Assembly: GCF_004216565.1 (NCBI RefSeq)
Contig: NZ_SGWV01000007.1
Location: forward strand, 930,001 to 994,000
Length of the DNA stretch: 64,000 nucleotides
Reading direction: 5' to 3'
Source of the DNA: Sphaerotilus mobilis
Lineage (GTDB): Bacteria > Pseudomonadota > Gammaproteobacteria > Burkholderiales > Burkholderiaceae_C
In this document: positions 28,454 to 40,386 of the stretch, in pieces
Numbering within the stretch: position 1 is the first letter of the stretch
Layout of the letters: each line of letters begins with the position of its first letter
The notes under the pieces: model-generated
Databases searched by the model: none
What the model saw: only the letters and a program-made list of their open reading frames with translations
What the model was told of the DNA's origin: nothing
Program-made: the position numbers and the translations under genes

Positions 28454-30616
28454 TCAGTCGCCCTCGAGCGCCGGGTTGCGGGCCCGTTCGACCAGCGCCA
28501 GCTGCTCGGGCCCGGGCGGGCGTGTCAGCAGGCTGGCGACGACCAGCACCAGCGCGCCGACGGGCACGCCGAAGACGCCGGCGGCGACCGCATCGACGTC
28601 GAACAGGCGGGCCTGGTCCAGCGGCAGCGTGACACCGAAGACGCCGCGCAGCAGCGGGTGCGCCAGCACCATGTAGGCGGCGCAGGTGGACAGGCCGGCG
28701 AGCATCCCGAGCGTCACGCCGATGCGGTTGGCGCGGCCCCAGAAGATGCCGAAGACCAAGGCCGGGAAGAAGGCGGCCGCCGCCAGCGAGAACGCCGCCG
28801 TGACGAACTGCAAGATGTCCGTCAAGCGCATCGAGGCCATGAAGGCCGCCACCAGCGCGATCACCAGCACCAGGAACTTCGACAGCATGACCCGGCGCAT
28901 GGCAGGCGCCCTCGGGTTGACCAGGCCGAAGTAGAGGTCGTGCGACAGCGCGTTGGAGATCGTCAGCAGCAGCCCGTCGGCGGTCGACAGCGCGGCGGCG
29001 AGACCTCCGGCGGCGACCAGATAGGTGACCACCAGCGGCAGCCCGCCGATCTCAGGCGCGGCCAGCACGATGACGTCACCGGCGAGCTTCAGCTCGGCCA
29101 GCTGCAGGATGCCGTCACCGTTGATGTCCTCGACCGAGACGAGCGACGAATCCAGCTTGGACCAGCGCCGGATCCACGACGGCAGCTGGTCGAAGGGCGT
29201 GCCGATCAGGTTGGTGAAGACCTCGTACTTGACCATCACCGCCAAGGCCGGCGCGGCCAGATAGAGCAAGGCGATGAAGAACAGCGACCAGGCGACCGAC
29301 TTGCGCGCCTCGGTCGACGAGGGCGTCGTGTAGTAGCGCGTCAGCACATGCGGCATCGCCGCAGTGCCCAGCATCAGGCACAGCACCAGGGCAAGAAAGT
29401 TGCGTTGGGCGGCATGGTCGACGGGAGGTGGCGAGCCCGCGCCCGTCTCGGACCCCGAAGCCGCCGATGCGCCCGGCTTGGGTGGATAGGCCTGCGCCTG
29501 GCGCGGCATGCCGCCCAGCGGCCGGGCCCGCTCCTCGGACAGCTCGGCCTCGCGCCGGTATCGGACCTCGGCGTCCTCCACGGTCCGGGGTCGATCCAGG
29601 TAGCGCCGCTCGGCCTGCTGAACCTTGGCCAGCGGTGCATCGGCGGCCTGCAGCGCCCGCACCTGTGCCGACATCGTCTCGGCATCGTCGACCATCGCCT
29701 GCGGCACGTCGGCCAGCTTGCGCCGCGCGTCCTCGGCGCGCACCGCGAACTGGTGGCGCACCAGGGCTTCGCGCGGGTCGTCGAGCAGCTTCTGCTCGCG
29801 CAGGGCGACCTGTTCAAGCTGGCGGCCATAGGAGAACAGCGGGAAAGGGCTGCCGGTCTGGTTGATCGACAGCCAGAAGACGGGGGTCAGGTAGGCCACG
29901 ATCAGCACGATGTACTGCGCCACCTGGGTCCAGGTGACTGCGCGCATGCCGCCCAGAAAGGAGCAGACCAGCACGCCGCCCAGGCCGACGAAGATGCCGA
30001 TCTCGAAGCTGAAGCCGGTCAGGTGCGAGGTGATCAGGCCGACGCCGTAGATCTGCACCACGACGTACACAAAGGACACCAGCACGACGGCCAGCACCCC
30101 GATCACGCGGGGCAGCACGCCGCCGTAGCGCGCGCCGAGGAACTCGGGCACGGTGAAGTAGCCCAGCCGGCGCAGGTAGGGCGCCAGCAGCAGAGCGACC
30201 AGGCAATAACCGCCGGTCCAGCCGAGGATGTAGGCCAGGCCGGCGAAACCCTGCAGGTAGAGCACACCGGCGGTGCCGATGAAGGAAGCGGCCGACATCC
30301 AGTCGGCTGCGGTGGCCATGCCGTTGTAGATCGCCGGCACGCGCCGCCCGGCGACGTAGTACTCGGCCTCATCGGTCGTGCGCGACATCAGCCCGATTGC
30401 CGCATAGACCGCGACGGTGCCGATCAGGAAGGTGCCACCGATCCAGGTGCGCGGCCAGCCCATGCGTTCGAGCGCGGCCATCAGGGCGATGAAACACAAC
30501 AGGCCCAGCGTGTACCAGGCGTAGCGCCGGTTCAGCACCCGGGTGAAGACGCGGGTCTCCTCGGATGGCCGGGCCGGCCGCTGGGGCCGTGGGGGAAGAC
30601 CGAGGCCGCCGGCCAT
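28454..30616 (-). CDS. Sodium/solute symporter, VC_2705-type, with EF-hand-like loop (720 aa)
   Basis: This is an inner-membrane sodium/solute symporter (SSS) of the VC_2705 subgroup, whose relatives are linked to acetate or other monocarboxylate uptake; the substrate is inferred only. Marks are DEAEYYVAGRRVPAIYNGMATAADWMSAASFIG, VVVQIYGVGLITSHLTG and ALSTADGLLLTISNALSHDLY. Two insertions stand out. Residues about 262-403 form a hydrophilic, Arg/Glu-rich, probably coiled-coil domain between membrane helices. Residues 497-508 (DINGDGILQLAE) have the spacing of a calcium-binding EF-hand loop. A DUF4212 gene ends 4 bases upstream, the standard partner of this subgroup. Confidence 0.93.
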   Translation of the reverse strand: MAGGLGLPPRPQRPARPSEETRVFTRVLNRRYAWYTLGLLCFIALMAALERMGWPRTWIGGTFLIGTVAVYAAIGLMSRTTDEAEYYVAGRRVPAIYNGMATAADWMSAASFIGTAGVLYLQGFAGLAYILGWTGGYCLVALLLAPYLRRLGYFTVPEFLGARYGGVLPRVIGVLAVVLVSFVYVVVQIYGVGLITSHLTGFSFEIGIFVGLGGVLVCSFLGGMRAVTWTQVAQYIVLIVAYLTPVFWLSINQTGSPFPLFSYGRQLEQVALREQKLLDDPREALVRHQFAVRAEDARRKLADVPQAMVDDAETMSAQVRALQAADAPLAKVQQAERRYLDRPRTVEDAEVRYRREAELSEERARPLGGMPRQAQAYPPKPGASAASGSETGAGSPPPVDHAAQRNFLALVLCLMLGTAAMPHVLTRYYTTPSSTEARKSVAWSLFFIALLYLAAPALAVMVKYEVFTNLIGTPFDQLPSWIRRWSKLDSSLVSVEDINGDGILQLAELKLAGDVIVLAAPEIGGLPLVVTYLVAAGGLAAALSTADGLLLTISNALSHDLYFGLVNPRAPAMRRVMLSKFLVLVIALVAAFMASMRLTDILQFVTAAFSLAAAAFFPALVFGIFWGRANRIGVTLGMLAGLSTCAAYMVLAHPLLRGVFGVTLPLDQARLFDVDAVAAGVFGVPVGALVLVVASLLTRPPGPEQLALVERARNPALEGD

Positions 30617-30620
30617 CGGT

Positions 30621-30953
30621 TCAGGGCGTCGTCGACGTCGAGGGCGACGTCAGGCCCTGACCGATCGACTCGCTGTCCTGCCGGCGCGCTTCCAGCCGAT
30701 CCATGACCCAGCCATGCAGCACGATGATGAGCAGATAGGCCACGATCGCGCCCTGGGCGGCCAGCCAGAACCCGGCCGGCGTACCGGCCACCGTCCAGCG
30801 GTTGAAGGTGCCGGCAAACCAGCTGACGGCACAGGTCACCAGCAGCCAGCCGGCCAGTCCCAGCCAGGTCCAGCGCACCACGCCACGCCAGTAACGGCGC
30901 TGGTTGGCGCGCGCGTCGTGTGGGGTGCCGGGTTCATGCTGCATGTGCAACAT
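30621..30953 (-). CDS. DUF4212 small membrane partner of the symporter (110 aa)
   Basis: The protein has two hydrophobic helices (LGLAGWLLVTCAVSWFAG and GFWLAAQGAIVAYLLIIVLHGWVMDRL), with the family pattern 'YW..N.R....LL..W....F......L' represented by RRYWRGVVRWTWLGL. DUF4212 proteins are encoded next to VC_2705-type symporters and are thought to be accessory subunits, though the mechanism is not established. The gene ends 4 bases before the symporter ATG. An in-frame ATG at 30944 is an alternative start. Confidence 0.9.
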   Translation of the reverse strand: MLHMQHEPGTPHDARANQRRYWRGVVRWTWLGLAGWLLVTCAVSWFAGTFNRWTVAGTPAGFWLAAQGAIVAYLLIIVLHGWVMDRLEARRQDSESIGQGLTSPSTSTTP

Positions 30954-31028
30954 TTTGCGTTCGGCAGCGTGCGCTCACCATCGGGGTGTCACCCAGTTTC
31001 AGACCTGCGACAGGCCGGGAAACAACAA

Positions 31029-31057
31029 GGGCCGGGACCCTTGCGGCGTCCCGGCCC
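31029..31057 (-). terminator. Terminator hairpin after ppsA
   Basis: GGGCCGGGAC (31029-31038) and GTCCCGGCCC (31048-31057) form a perfect 10-bp stem with a 9-base loop, 24 bases after the ppsA stop. On the minus strand it is followed by the weak T-rich run TTGTTGTTT. Confidence 0.7.
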
Positions 31058-31081
31058 GTGAGCCTGAGGCCAAGCGGCCGA

Positions 31082-33493
<2,412 letters not shown>

Positions 33494-33774
33494 GGGAAAG
33501 CTCCGTGAAGTAAGAAACCGGTAGCCCCTGCTGGCGCGCACGCGGCGACCCGGCCACAGCGCATGTCTGGCTGTTTTTCTTGGCGTGACGGGGTGGCGGG
33601 GTGCATGGTGGGCAGCGTGGGAGCGAGGCCTGCGACGCTGCGACAACGGCCTCGCTTGGGGGCGAATTGCGGACGATTCTAAGGGTCACGCCCCTATCAT
33701 GTAACGCTGTTGTTCCTGCCTCGCGGGAGCGTTTTTCCGACCGATCGCACGCTCGCGGCCCGCCGCTCATCACC
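33494..33774. promoter_or_regulatory. ppsA / ppsR divergent promoter region
   Basis: This 281-base divergent gap shows GGAGC near the ppsA start and a minus-strand TAGAAT at 33676-33681 as a possible ppsA -10. On the plus strand TATCAT at 33695-33700 is a possible ppsR -10. No strong -35 and no conserved hairpin were seen. Confidence 0.45.
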
Positions 33775-34596
33775 ATGCCCAACCGCACCGTCTTCTTCGT
33801 CTCCGACGGCACCGGCATCACGGCCGAGACCTTCGGCAACTCGATCCTGGCGCAGTTCTCGAGTCGCCACCGGCATGTGCGCCGTCCCTTCATCGACACG
33901 GCCGAGAAGTCCGATCAGGTGATCGCCGAGATCAACGGCACGGCCGTGGTCGAGGGCAAGCGGCCGATCGTCTTCATCACGCTGGTCAACGACACCGTGC
34001 GCGACCGCATCGCCAGCCGCTGCAACGCGCTGGTGATGGACATGTTCCGAACCTTCGTCGAGCCCATCGAGGCCGAGCTGGGCATCAAGAGCAACCACCG
34101 CGTGGGCCGCTTCTCGGACGTCGCCAAGAGCCAGGAGTACCACGACCGGATCGAGGCGATCAACTTCTCGCTCGCCCACGACGACGGCCAGTCCTCGCGC
34201 AACCTTGCCGAGGCCGACGTGATCCTGGTCGGCGTCAGCCGCTGCGGCAAGACGCCGACCTCGCTGTATCTGGCGATGCAGCACGGCATCAAGGCGGCGA
34301 ACTACCCGCTGATCCCGGACGACTTCGAGCGCGATGCGCTGCCGTCGAGCCTGCTGCCCTACAAGCGCAAGTGCTTCGGCCTGACCATCGACGCCGACCG
34401 CCTGAGCCAGATCCGCAACGAGCGCCGCCCCGGCAGCAAATACGCCGCGCTGGCCAACTGCCGCTACGAGATCAACGAGGCCGAGCGGCTGATGAAGCGC
34501 GAGGGCATCCACTGGCTGTCGTCGACGCACAAGTCGATCGAGGAGATCGCCACGACCATCCTCAGCGACATCCGCCCCGATCGCCTGATCTACTGA
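33775..34596 (+). CDS. ppsR: PEP synthase regulatory protein PpsR (273 aa)
   Basis: PpsR is a bifunctional ADP-dependent kinase and pyrophosphorylase that inactivates and reactivates PEP synthase by phosphorylating a Thr beside the catalytic His (DUF299 family). MPNRTVFFVSDGTGITAETFGNSI is the diagnostic N-terminus, and the nucleotide-binding loop is GVSRCGKTPTSLYLA. The C-terminus carries RYEINEAERLMKREGIHWLSSTHKSIEEIATTIL. The ATG at 33775 fits the family; the upstream open frame does not. Divergence from ppsA matches their functional link. Confidence 0.97.
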   Translation: MPNRTVFFVSDGTGITAETFGNSILAQFSSRHRHVRRPFIDTAEKSDQVIAEINGTAVVEGKRPIVFITLVNDTVRDRIASRCNALVMDMFRTFVEPIEAELGIKSNHRVGRFSDVAKSQEYHDRIEAINFSLAHDDGQSSRNLAEADVILVGVSRCGKTPTSLYLAMQHGIKAANYPLIPDDFERDALPSSLLPYKRKCFGLTIDADRLSQIRNERRPGSKYAALANCRYEINEAERLMKREGIHWLSSTHKSIEEIATTILSDIRPDRLIY

Positions 34597-34609
34597 ACGC
34601 GCCCCGCCT

Positions 34610-37600
34610 TCAGTCCTCGCCCTGCGGCTCCGCCCGCATCAACGCGATCAACTCGTCGACCTTAAACGGCGCGCCGTGCGCCGCTTCGGTCTGCGCCGCG
34701 AGTTCGGCCTCGTCGGGCGCGGCGAGCACGCTGTCGGCCAGTTCGCGCTTGCGTTCGTGCAGCGAGACGATGGTCTCTTCCAGCGTGCCGGCGTTGACCA
34801 GCCGGTAGACCGTCACCGGCCGCTGCTGGCCGATGCGGTGGGCGCGGCCGCTGGCCTGGTCTTCGGCGGCCGGGTTCCACCACGGGTCGGCGATGACGAC
34901 GTAGTCGGCCACGGTCAGGTTCAGGCCGAAGCCGCCGGCCTTCAGGCTGATCAGGAACAGGCTGCCCTCACCGGCCTGGAAGGCGGCGACGCGGCGGCTG
35001 CGCTCGGGCCCCGGCGTGCTGCCGTCGAGGTACTGGTAGGTGATGCCGGCCTCGTCCAGCGGCTCGCGCAGCAGGGCCAGGAAATCGACGAACTGGCTGA
35101 ACACCAGCGCCTTGTGGCCGTTGGCCACCAGCTCACGCGCCAGCTCGCCAAAGGCCATCACCTTGGCGCCGGGCTGGCGCAGGTCGGGCGTGACCAGGCG
35201 CGGGTCGCAGGCGGCGCGGCGCAGTCGGGTCAGCTGGGCCAGGATGTTGAGGTGGGCCTGTCCGGTGGTGGCGCCACGCAGCGCCTCCTGGGCTTCCTGC
35301 AGGGCTTGCCGGCGCAAGGCCTCGTAGTGCGCCAGCTCGGACTCGTTGCCTTGCACGCGCAGCACGCGCTCGGTGCGCGGCGGCAGGTCGTCGAGCACCT
35401 CGGCCTTGGTCCGGCGCAGCACGAAGGGCTGGATCAGCCGGCGCAGCGTGCGCTGCGCGCCACGGTGGCGGTCGCGCTCGATGGGCACGGCGAAGCGGGC
35501 GTTGAACTGCGCCGGTGTGCCCAGCAGGCCGGGGTTGCAGACCCTCATCAGGGACCACAGCTCGGCCAGCCGGTTCTCGATCGGCGTGCCCGACAAGGCC
35601 AGCCGGAAGTCCGCGCTCAGCTCGAAAGCGGCCTGGGTGCGCTTGGCGGCCGCGTTCTTGATCGCCTGCGCCTCATCGAGCACAAGGGTGTGCCAGCGCC
35701 GCGCCGCGAAGGCCTCGGCGTGCAGGAACTGCAGCTGGTAGCTGATCAGCACGACGTCGCCCGCGCCCGCCTCGGCCAGCACGGCCTCGCGGTCGTCCTC
35801 GGCAAAGATGCGCACGTTCAGCGACGGCGCAAAGCGGCGCAGCTCGGCCGCCCAGTTGCCGGTCAGCGAGGTCGGCGCCAGCACCAGCGCCGCGCCGCCG
35901 GCCGCCCGCGCCAGCAGCACCGCGATCGCCTGCAGCGTCTTGCCCAGGCCCATGTCGTCGGCCAGCACCGCGCCCAGGCCGGCCTCGGCCAGGCGCATGG
36001 CCCATTGGTAGCCTTCGAGCTGGTAGGGCCGCAGCTCGGCCTGCAAGGTCGCCGGCAAGGCGGGCGACCAGTGACGAGCCCGCAGCAGCGTCTCCAGCCG
36101 GTCCTGGAAGCCGGCGTCGGTCGTGAGCGCGGCCTCGTCCAGCGCGGCGGCCAGCCAGCCCGCCGCCACCGAGGGCAGGCGCAGGCCGCCCGTGGTGCTG
36201 CGCGGCAGGGGTTCGGCGACGGCGCCCAGGTCGTCGATGCGGCTGCGCAGCGCCTCGGTCAACGCGAGGTAGCGGCCATCGCCCAGCGGCATGAAGCGGC
36301 TGCGCGTGGTCGCCGCCCAGTCCAGCAGGCGGCTCAGGCTGGCGACCAGCTGCTCGTCGACCTCGATGCCGCCCTGCAGCGCCAGCCATTCCTGGCCTGA
36401 CTGCACCTGCACGCTGAACTGGCCCAGGCCGATGCGGTCAACCTGCAGCGCCTTGCCTTGCGGCCAGTCCATCGCCTGCACCGCGTTGAGCGTGTGCAGG
36501 CGTTCGACCAGGGCCAGCGCGGCCTCGGCATCGTCGACGCTCCACAGCGCCGGCACGACCTGGCCTTCGCTGCGCGCCACAGGCAGGGGCGCCAGCATCG
36601 GGCAGGCGTCGATGACGGTTTCAAGGTGGCTGCGTTCGGCCGCGAGATCGCGCTGCGCGCCCAGCGTCTCGCCGCCAATGGCGGCGATCAAGCGCTGGCG
36701 GCCGCTGCCCGGCGTCAGGCGAGGGCCTTCCGGGCCGAGCGGCGCGACGACCAAACGCAGCCGCACGCCCGCACCTTCCGGGCTGAGTTCGGCGCGCAGC
36801 CGGCTGTCGGTCGGCAGTTCGCGGCTGGCGGCGACCTCGTCGGCATGGATCTGGAAGTGCGCGCCCAGGCCCTTGAGCACGCCCTGCAGTTGCGCCGCCG
36901 CGTGGCGAGGGACCGTCAGGCCCAGGCCGATCAGCTGGGCCGCACGCTGCTGCGCCGGCGTGTAGCGCACCAGCCGGGCACGTTGCGGCTCGTCGCGCAC
37001 GACGGTCAGCGTCAGCAGCGCCTGGGCCTCCTTCTGCGTGGCCGCGCCGGACCAACGCACCATGCCCGCGAGCGGGTCATGCGCCACGCTGCGCAGCGGT
37101 GGCTGCAGGCGCACCAGCAGGTCCTCGCCGTGTTCGATCACCTCCAGCTCGGGACTGGCCTCGACCAGCTGCACGGCGCGTTCGGGCGCGTCGTCGAAGT
37201 CGACGTGCGGGTGTCCGGCCAGCGCCAGCAGCGCCACCGCGCGATCGATCTGGACGTCGCGGGCGGCCACGCCCTTGCGGATCGCGCGCACCACCGCCGC
37301 GTCATGCGGCAAGAGGTTCTGCGCCTGCACCAGCCGCACCAGCGGCACCTCGCGCGACTTGCCCCAGCCGCGCGGGCCGAGCTTCTGTTCGAAGGGCTGC
37401 ACCGAGAGCAGCGCGCCGTCGTCGTCGACGCCCAGGCGCCACCACAAGCGGGTCTCGCTGGGCGCGGCCGCCGTGCCGCCCTCAGGCTCAGCCGATGAGC
37501 CTGCCAGCGCGGCGAGCGCAGCCAGGGCCACCTGCCAGCCGTCCTGCGGCGCGGGCACGAAGAAGTGGGCCGGCACGTCGGCATGGCGCAGCACCGCCAG

Positions 37601-38929
37601 CGCGCCGTCAAGCTGTGCGGCCGGCTCGGTCAGGCCAGCCGACAACAGGCGCTCGCGCAGCGCTTCGGCGCTGGTCCATTCGGCGGGCGTCGGCTGCAGC
37701 GCAAGCTGTTCGGCATCGCCGCGCTCATGCAGCCAGGCCCGCATCAACCAGGCCCACCAGTCGTTGTTCAACACCACGCCCGGTCGGCCGTGGATGCGCA
37801 GCGGACGCAGGTCACGCGGCAGGTCGCCCAGCCGCATCTGCAGCGCCAGCGCCATCAGGCCCCAGGGGGTCTGCGGATCGGGGCTGCGCCCTGCCCCTTC
37901 GGCCTGACAGAACTTCAGCGCCGCCTGCAAACGCGCCGCCCCGCCCTGTGCGGTGTGCTGCGCCATCTGGGCCTGCACCAGGAAGGTCGCCAGCAGCGGG
38001 TTGAGCAAGCCCTTGCGCTGCTGGGTCAGCTTGCGCAAGGCGGTGTGGTGGGTGTTGAAGAGCGACTCGGCCAGCGCGAACTCGCCCCGTGCGCTCAGGG
38101 CCACGGCCTGCAACAGCGCGGCGCGGTGCGACAGGCCGGGCGCCTGCGCCACCAGTGGCGCGAGCAGGCGCTGGCCCTCGTCGGCCCGACCGGCCAGCGT
38201 CAGGTGTTCGGCGCAGAGCGTGCGCAAGGACCGCACGGTCGGCTCGATGGCCTCGGGCCAGATCGTTGTCTCATGGGCCTGCAGCCAATCCAGCGCGGCC
38301 TGTGGCAGGACGAGGCGCGGTGGCGCGATCCAGCGGTTCAGCGCCTCGGCCTGGACCAGCGCCAGCACCTGGACCTGCACATGCGGATGCAAGCGCGTCA
38401 GCATCTCGGCATCGGCCACGTCGAGCACGGCGCGTTCGAACACGCTGTCCCATTCGACCGTCCAGCCGCAGGCGTTGCGCAGGTGCGTGAGTCGGGCCGG
38501 CTCGGCACCGCCGTAGACCAGCAGGCGCGTCACCGACACCGCCATGTCCATGTGGCGGAAGGCGCCCACCGCGACGTGGCCATGGACCCGGTCAATGCCT
38601 TCTTGCAGGCACAGCAGCTGCATCAGCGCTTCGGCATCGTGGGCCGCGCGCAGGTCGGCATCGGCCTCGGCCCAGCGGTCCGGCGCGACGCACCAGTAGC
38701 CCGGCCGGTGGTCGGACGGCTGGAGCCAGCCGGCATCGGTCAGGTGGTCGAAGGCGAGCTTGAGCTGCTCCTGGGTCAGCCGTTCGATGCCTTCGTCGCG
38801 CGCGCCCAGCGCGGCGGCCAGCCGTCCGACCACGCCGGTGACCCAGCTGCGCGGGCGCATCGTCGCGCCGAGCGTCAGCGCGTGCAGCACGGCCCGGTCG
38901 ACGGCGCGGAGCTGGCGCGCCTGGCTCAC
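34610..38929 (-). CDS. SNF2-family DEAD/DEAH helicase-like ATPase (1439 aa)
   Basis: The C-terminal 460 or so residues form an Snf2-type helicase core: Walker A VLADDMGLGKTLQAIAVLLA near residue 990, motif Ia VLAPTSLTGNW, motif II LDEAQAIKN near 1085, motif III LALSGTPIENRLAELWSL, then the second lobe with VFSQFVDFLALL and motif VI GRAHRIGQQRPVTVYRL. The first 900 or so residues are helical and Ala/Leu-rich without a recognised domain. I start it at the GTG at 38929, which overlaps the upstream methyltransferase stop as GTGA. Bacterial Snf2 proteins remodel nucleoprotein or RNA polymerase complexes or act in defence; the role here is unknown. It ends convergent with ppsR, 13 bases away. Confidence 0.93.
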   Translation of the reverse strand: MSQARQLRAVDRAVLHALTLGATMRPRSWVTGVVGRLAAALGARDEGIERLTQEQLKLAFDHLTDAGWLQPSDHRPGYWCVAPDRWAEADADLRAAHDAEALMQLLCLQEGIDRVHGHVAVGAFRHMDMAVSVTRLLVYGGAEPARLTHLRNACGWTVEWDSVFERAVLDVADAEMLTRLHPHVQVQVLALVQAEALNRWIAPPRLVLPQAALDWLQAHETTIWPEAIEPTVRSLRTLCAEHLTLAGRADEGQRLLAPLVAQAPGLSHRAALLQAVALSARGEFALAESLFNTHHTALRKLTQQRKGLLNPLLATFLVQAQMAQHTAQGGAARLQAALKFCQAEGAGRSPDPQTPWGLMALALQMRLGDLPRDLRPLRIHGRPGVVLNNDWWAWLMRAWLHERGDAEQLALQPTPAEWTSAEALRERLLSAGLTEPAAQLDGALAVLRHADVPAHFFVPAPQDGWQVALAALAALAGSSAEPEGGTAAAPSETRLWWRLGVDDDGALLSVQPFEQKLGPRGWGKSREVPLVRLVQAQNLLPHDAAVVRAIRKGVAARDVQIDRAVALLALAGHPHVDFDDAPERAVQLVEASPELEVIEHGEDLLVRLQPPLRSVAHDPLAGMVRWSGAATQKEAQALLTLTVVRDEPQRARLVRYTPAQQRAAQLIGLGLTVPRHAAAQLQGVLKGLGAHFQIHADEVAASRELPTDSRLRAELSPEGAGVRLRLVVAPLGPEGPRLTPGSGRQRLIAAIGGETLGAQRDLAAERSHLETVIDACPMLAPLPVARSEGQVVPALWSVDDAEAALALVERLHTLNAVQAMDWPQGKALQVDRIGLGQFSVQVQSGQEWLALQGGIEVDEQLVASLSRLLDWAATTRSRFMPLGDGRYLALTEALRSRIDDLGAVAEPLPRSTTGGLRLPSVAAGWLAAALDEAALTTDAGFQDRLETLLRARHWSPALPATLQAELRPYQLEGYQWAMRLAEAGLGAVLADDMGLGKTLQAIAVLLARAAGGAALVLAPTSLTGNWAAELRRFAPSLNVRIFAEDDREAVLAEAGAGDVVLISYQLQFLHAEAFAARRWHTLVLDEAQAIKNAAAKRTQAAFELSADFRLALSGTPIENRLAELWSLMRVCNPGLLGTPAQFNARFAVPIERDRHRGAQRTLRRLIQPFVLRRTKAEVLDDLPPRTERVLRVQGNESELAHYEALRRQALQEAQEALRGATTGQAHLNILAQLTRLRRAACDPRLVTPDLRQPGAKVMAFGELARELVANGHKALVFSQFVDFLALLREPLDEAGITYQYLDGSTPGPERSRRVAAFQAGEGSLFLISLKAGGFGLNLTVADYVVIADPWWNPAAEDQASGRAHRIGQQRPVTVYRLVNAGTLEETIVSLHERKRELADSVLAAPDEAELAAQTEAAHGAPFKVDELIALMRAEPQGED

Positions 38930-39738
38930 GGCATGAGCCTCTGGCGAGCCGACTCGTACAGGCAGATCGCGCCCGCCGCCGCCACGTTGAGCGACTCCTC
39001 GCCGCCCGGCTGCGGGATGGTCAGCGTCAGCGCGCAACGTGCCAGCAGGCCTGCATCGACGCCCTGCCCTTCATGGCCCAGCACCCAGGCGCAGGGCCAG
39101 GGCAGGTGGGTCGTGTGCAGCGCTTGCGCGCCGTGGGAACTGGTTGCCAGCAGTGGCAGACCCAGCGCATCCAGCGCGTCGGCCTCGACGCCTTCGACCA
39201 GGTGCAGCGCGAAGTGCGCGCCCATCGCCGAGCGCAAGACCTTGGGTGACCACAGCGCCGCGCAGCCCTTCAGCGCGATGACCTGCGGCACGCCCAGCGC
39301 GGCGGCGCTGCGCAGCAGGGTGCCCACGTTGCCCGGGTCCTGCAGGCGGTCCAGCACCAGCGCGCTGACGCCGGCACGCGGCGGTGCGGCCTGCTCGGGC
39401 AGGTCCATCAACAGGCCGAAGGGACCGGCGGTCTCCAGCGAACTGACCTCGCCGAGCAGCGCGTCGTCAAGCACCACCACCTCCGGCGCGGCCAGCGCCA
39501 GTGCGCGCCAGCGCGGCTGCAGCCAGGCACTCGCGCCGACCACCGCCAGCGAGGGCCGGCCGCCGCGCGCGGCCAGCGCCTTGGCGAGGTGATCGCCTTC
39601 GAGCCAGACGCGGCCGAGCTTGCGGTAGGCGCCCGGATCGGTCGCCAGGCGGCGCAGATCCTTGAGCAAGGCGTGGCCGCGCGAGCTGATCTCGCGGACC
39701 TTGGGCGGCGTGGCGCCCGGGTGTTCGACATCGGTCAT
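38926..39738 (-). CDS. TrmH/SpoU-family RNA 2'-O-methyltransferase (270 aa)
   Basis: This is a SPOUT-class RNA methyltransferase with an N-terminal substrate-binding domain ([32 protein letters not shown]) and the three trefoil-knot motifs: [17 protein letters not shown], a LGHEGQGV loop, and [22 protein letters not shown]. The target, rRNA or tRNA ribose, cannot be decided from sequence; RlmB-like or TsnR-like specificity are both possible. It overlaps rnhB by 4 bases (ATGA) and the helicase by 4 bases (GTGA), so all three are probably translationally coupled. Confidence 0.93.
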   Translation of the reverse strand: MTDVEHPGATPPKVREISSRGHALLKDLRRLATDPGAYRKLGRVWLEGDHLAKALAARGGRPSLAVVGASAWLQPRWRALALAAPEVVVLDDALLGEVSSLETAGPFGLLMDLPEQAAPPRAGVSALVLDRLQDPGNVGTLLRSAAALGVPQVIALKGCAALWSPKVLRSAMGAHFALHLVEGVEADALDALGLPLLATSSHGAQALHTTHLPWPCAWVLGHEGQGVDAGLLARCALTLTIPQPGGEESLNVAAAGAICLYESARQRLMP

Positions 39739-40382
39739 CGGGGGATCTCGTTCGCGCCGGATCGCAGCGCCAGCGCCACCTCGGCCGCTCGCACCGGCGC
39801 ATAGCTGCGGCGGTGTTCCGGGCAGGGGCCGTGGGCCAACAAGGCGGCCTGGTGCGCCGCCGTCGGGTAGCCCTTGTGGACCGCGAAGCCGTAGGCCGGG
39901 AAACGTTCGTCCAGGCCCAGGCAGAGCCGATCGCGGTGAACCTTGGCGAGGATGGACGCCGCGCTGATCGCCGCCACCGTGGCGTCACCCTGCACGATGG
40001 CCTCAGCGGGGATGCGCAGCACCGGCACGCGGTTGCCGTCGACCAGCACCTTGGCCGGCCGCAGGCGCAGGCCTTCGACGGCGCGGCGCATCGCCAGCAT
40101 CGTGGCGTGCAGGATGTTGAGGCGGTCGATCTCCTCGACGCTGGCCTCGGCGATGCAACAGGCCAGTGCCTTGGCGCGGATCTCGTCGTAGAGCCGCTCG
40201 CGCCGTCGCGCGGTCAGCTTCTTGGAATCGGCCAGACCGGCGATGGGCTGCAGCTCGTCGAGGATCACGGCCGCCGCGACCACCGGCCCGGCCAGCGGCC
40301 CGCGCCCGGCCTCATCGACGCCTGCCACCAGGCCCGGGCGGTCGAAGACCAGCGGGATCTGGGCCGGCGTGGGGGACGGCAT
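39735..40382 (-). CDS. rnhB: Ribonuclease HII (215 aa)
   Basis: RNase HII cuts RNA in RNA-DNA hybrids and single ribonucleotides in DNA. The metal-binding acidic residues are in [14 protein letters not shown] (Asp-Glu) and VDGNRVP (Asp), with a further Asp in [10 protein letters not shown], and the family [21 protein letters not shown] is present near the end. The ATG at 40382 yields a normal-length protein; the open frame runs further but is Pro/Arg-rich shadow sequence. It follows lpxB by 4 bases and overlaps the methyltransferase gene. Confidence 0.97.
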   Translation of the reverse strand: MPSPTPAQIPLVFDRPGLVAGVDEAGRGPLAGPVVAAAVILDELQPIAGLADSKKLTARRRERLYDEIRAKALACCIAEASVEEIDRLNILHATMLAMRRAVEGLRLRPAKVLVDGNRVPVLRIPAEAIVQGDATVAAISAASILAKVHRDRLCLGLDERFPAYGFAVHKGYPTAAHQAALLAHGPCPEHRRSYAPVRAAEVALALRSGANEIPR

Positions 40383-40386
40383 CGGG

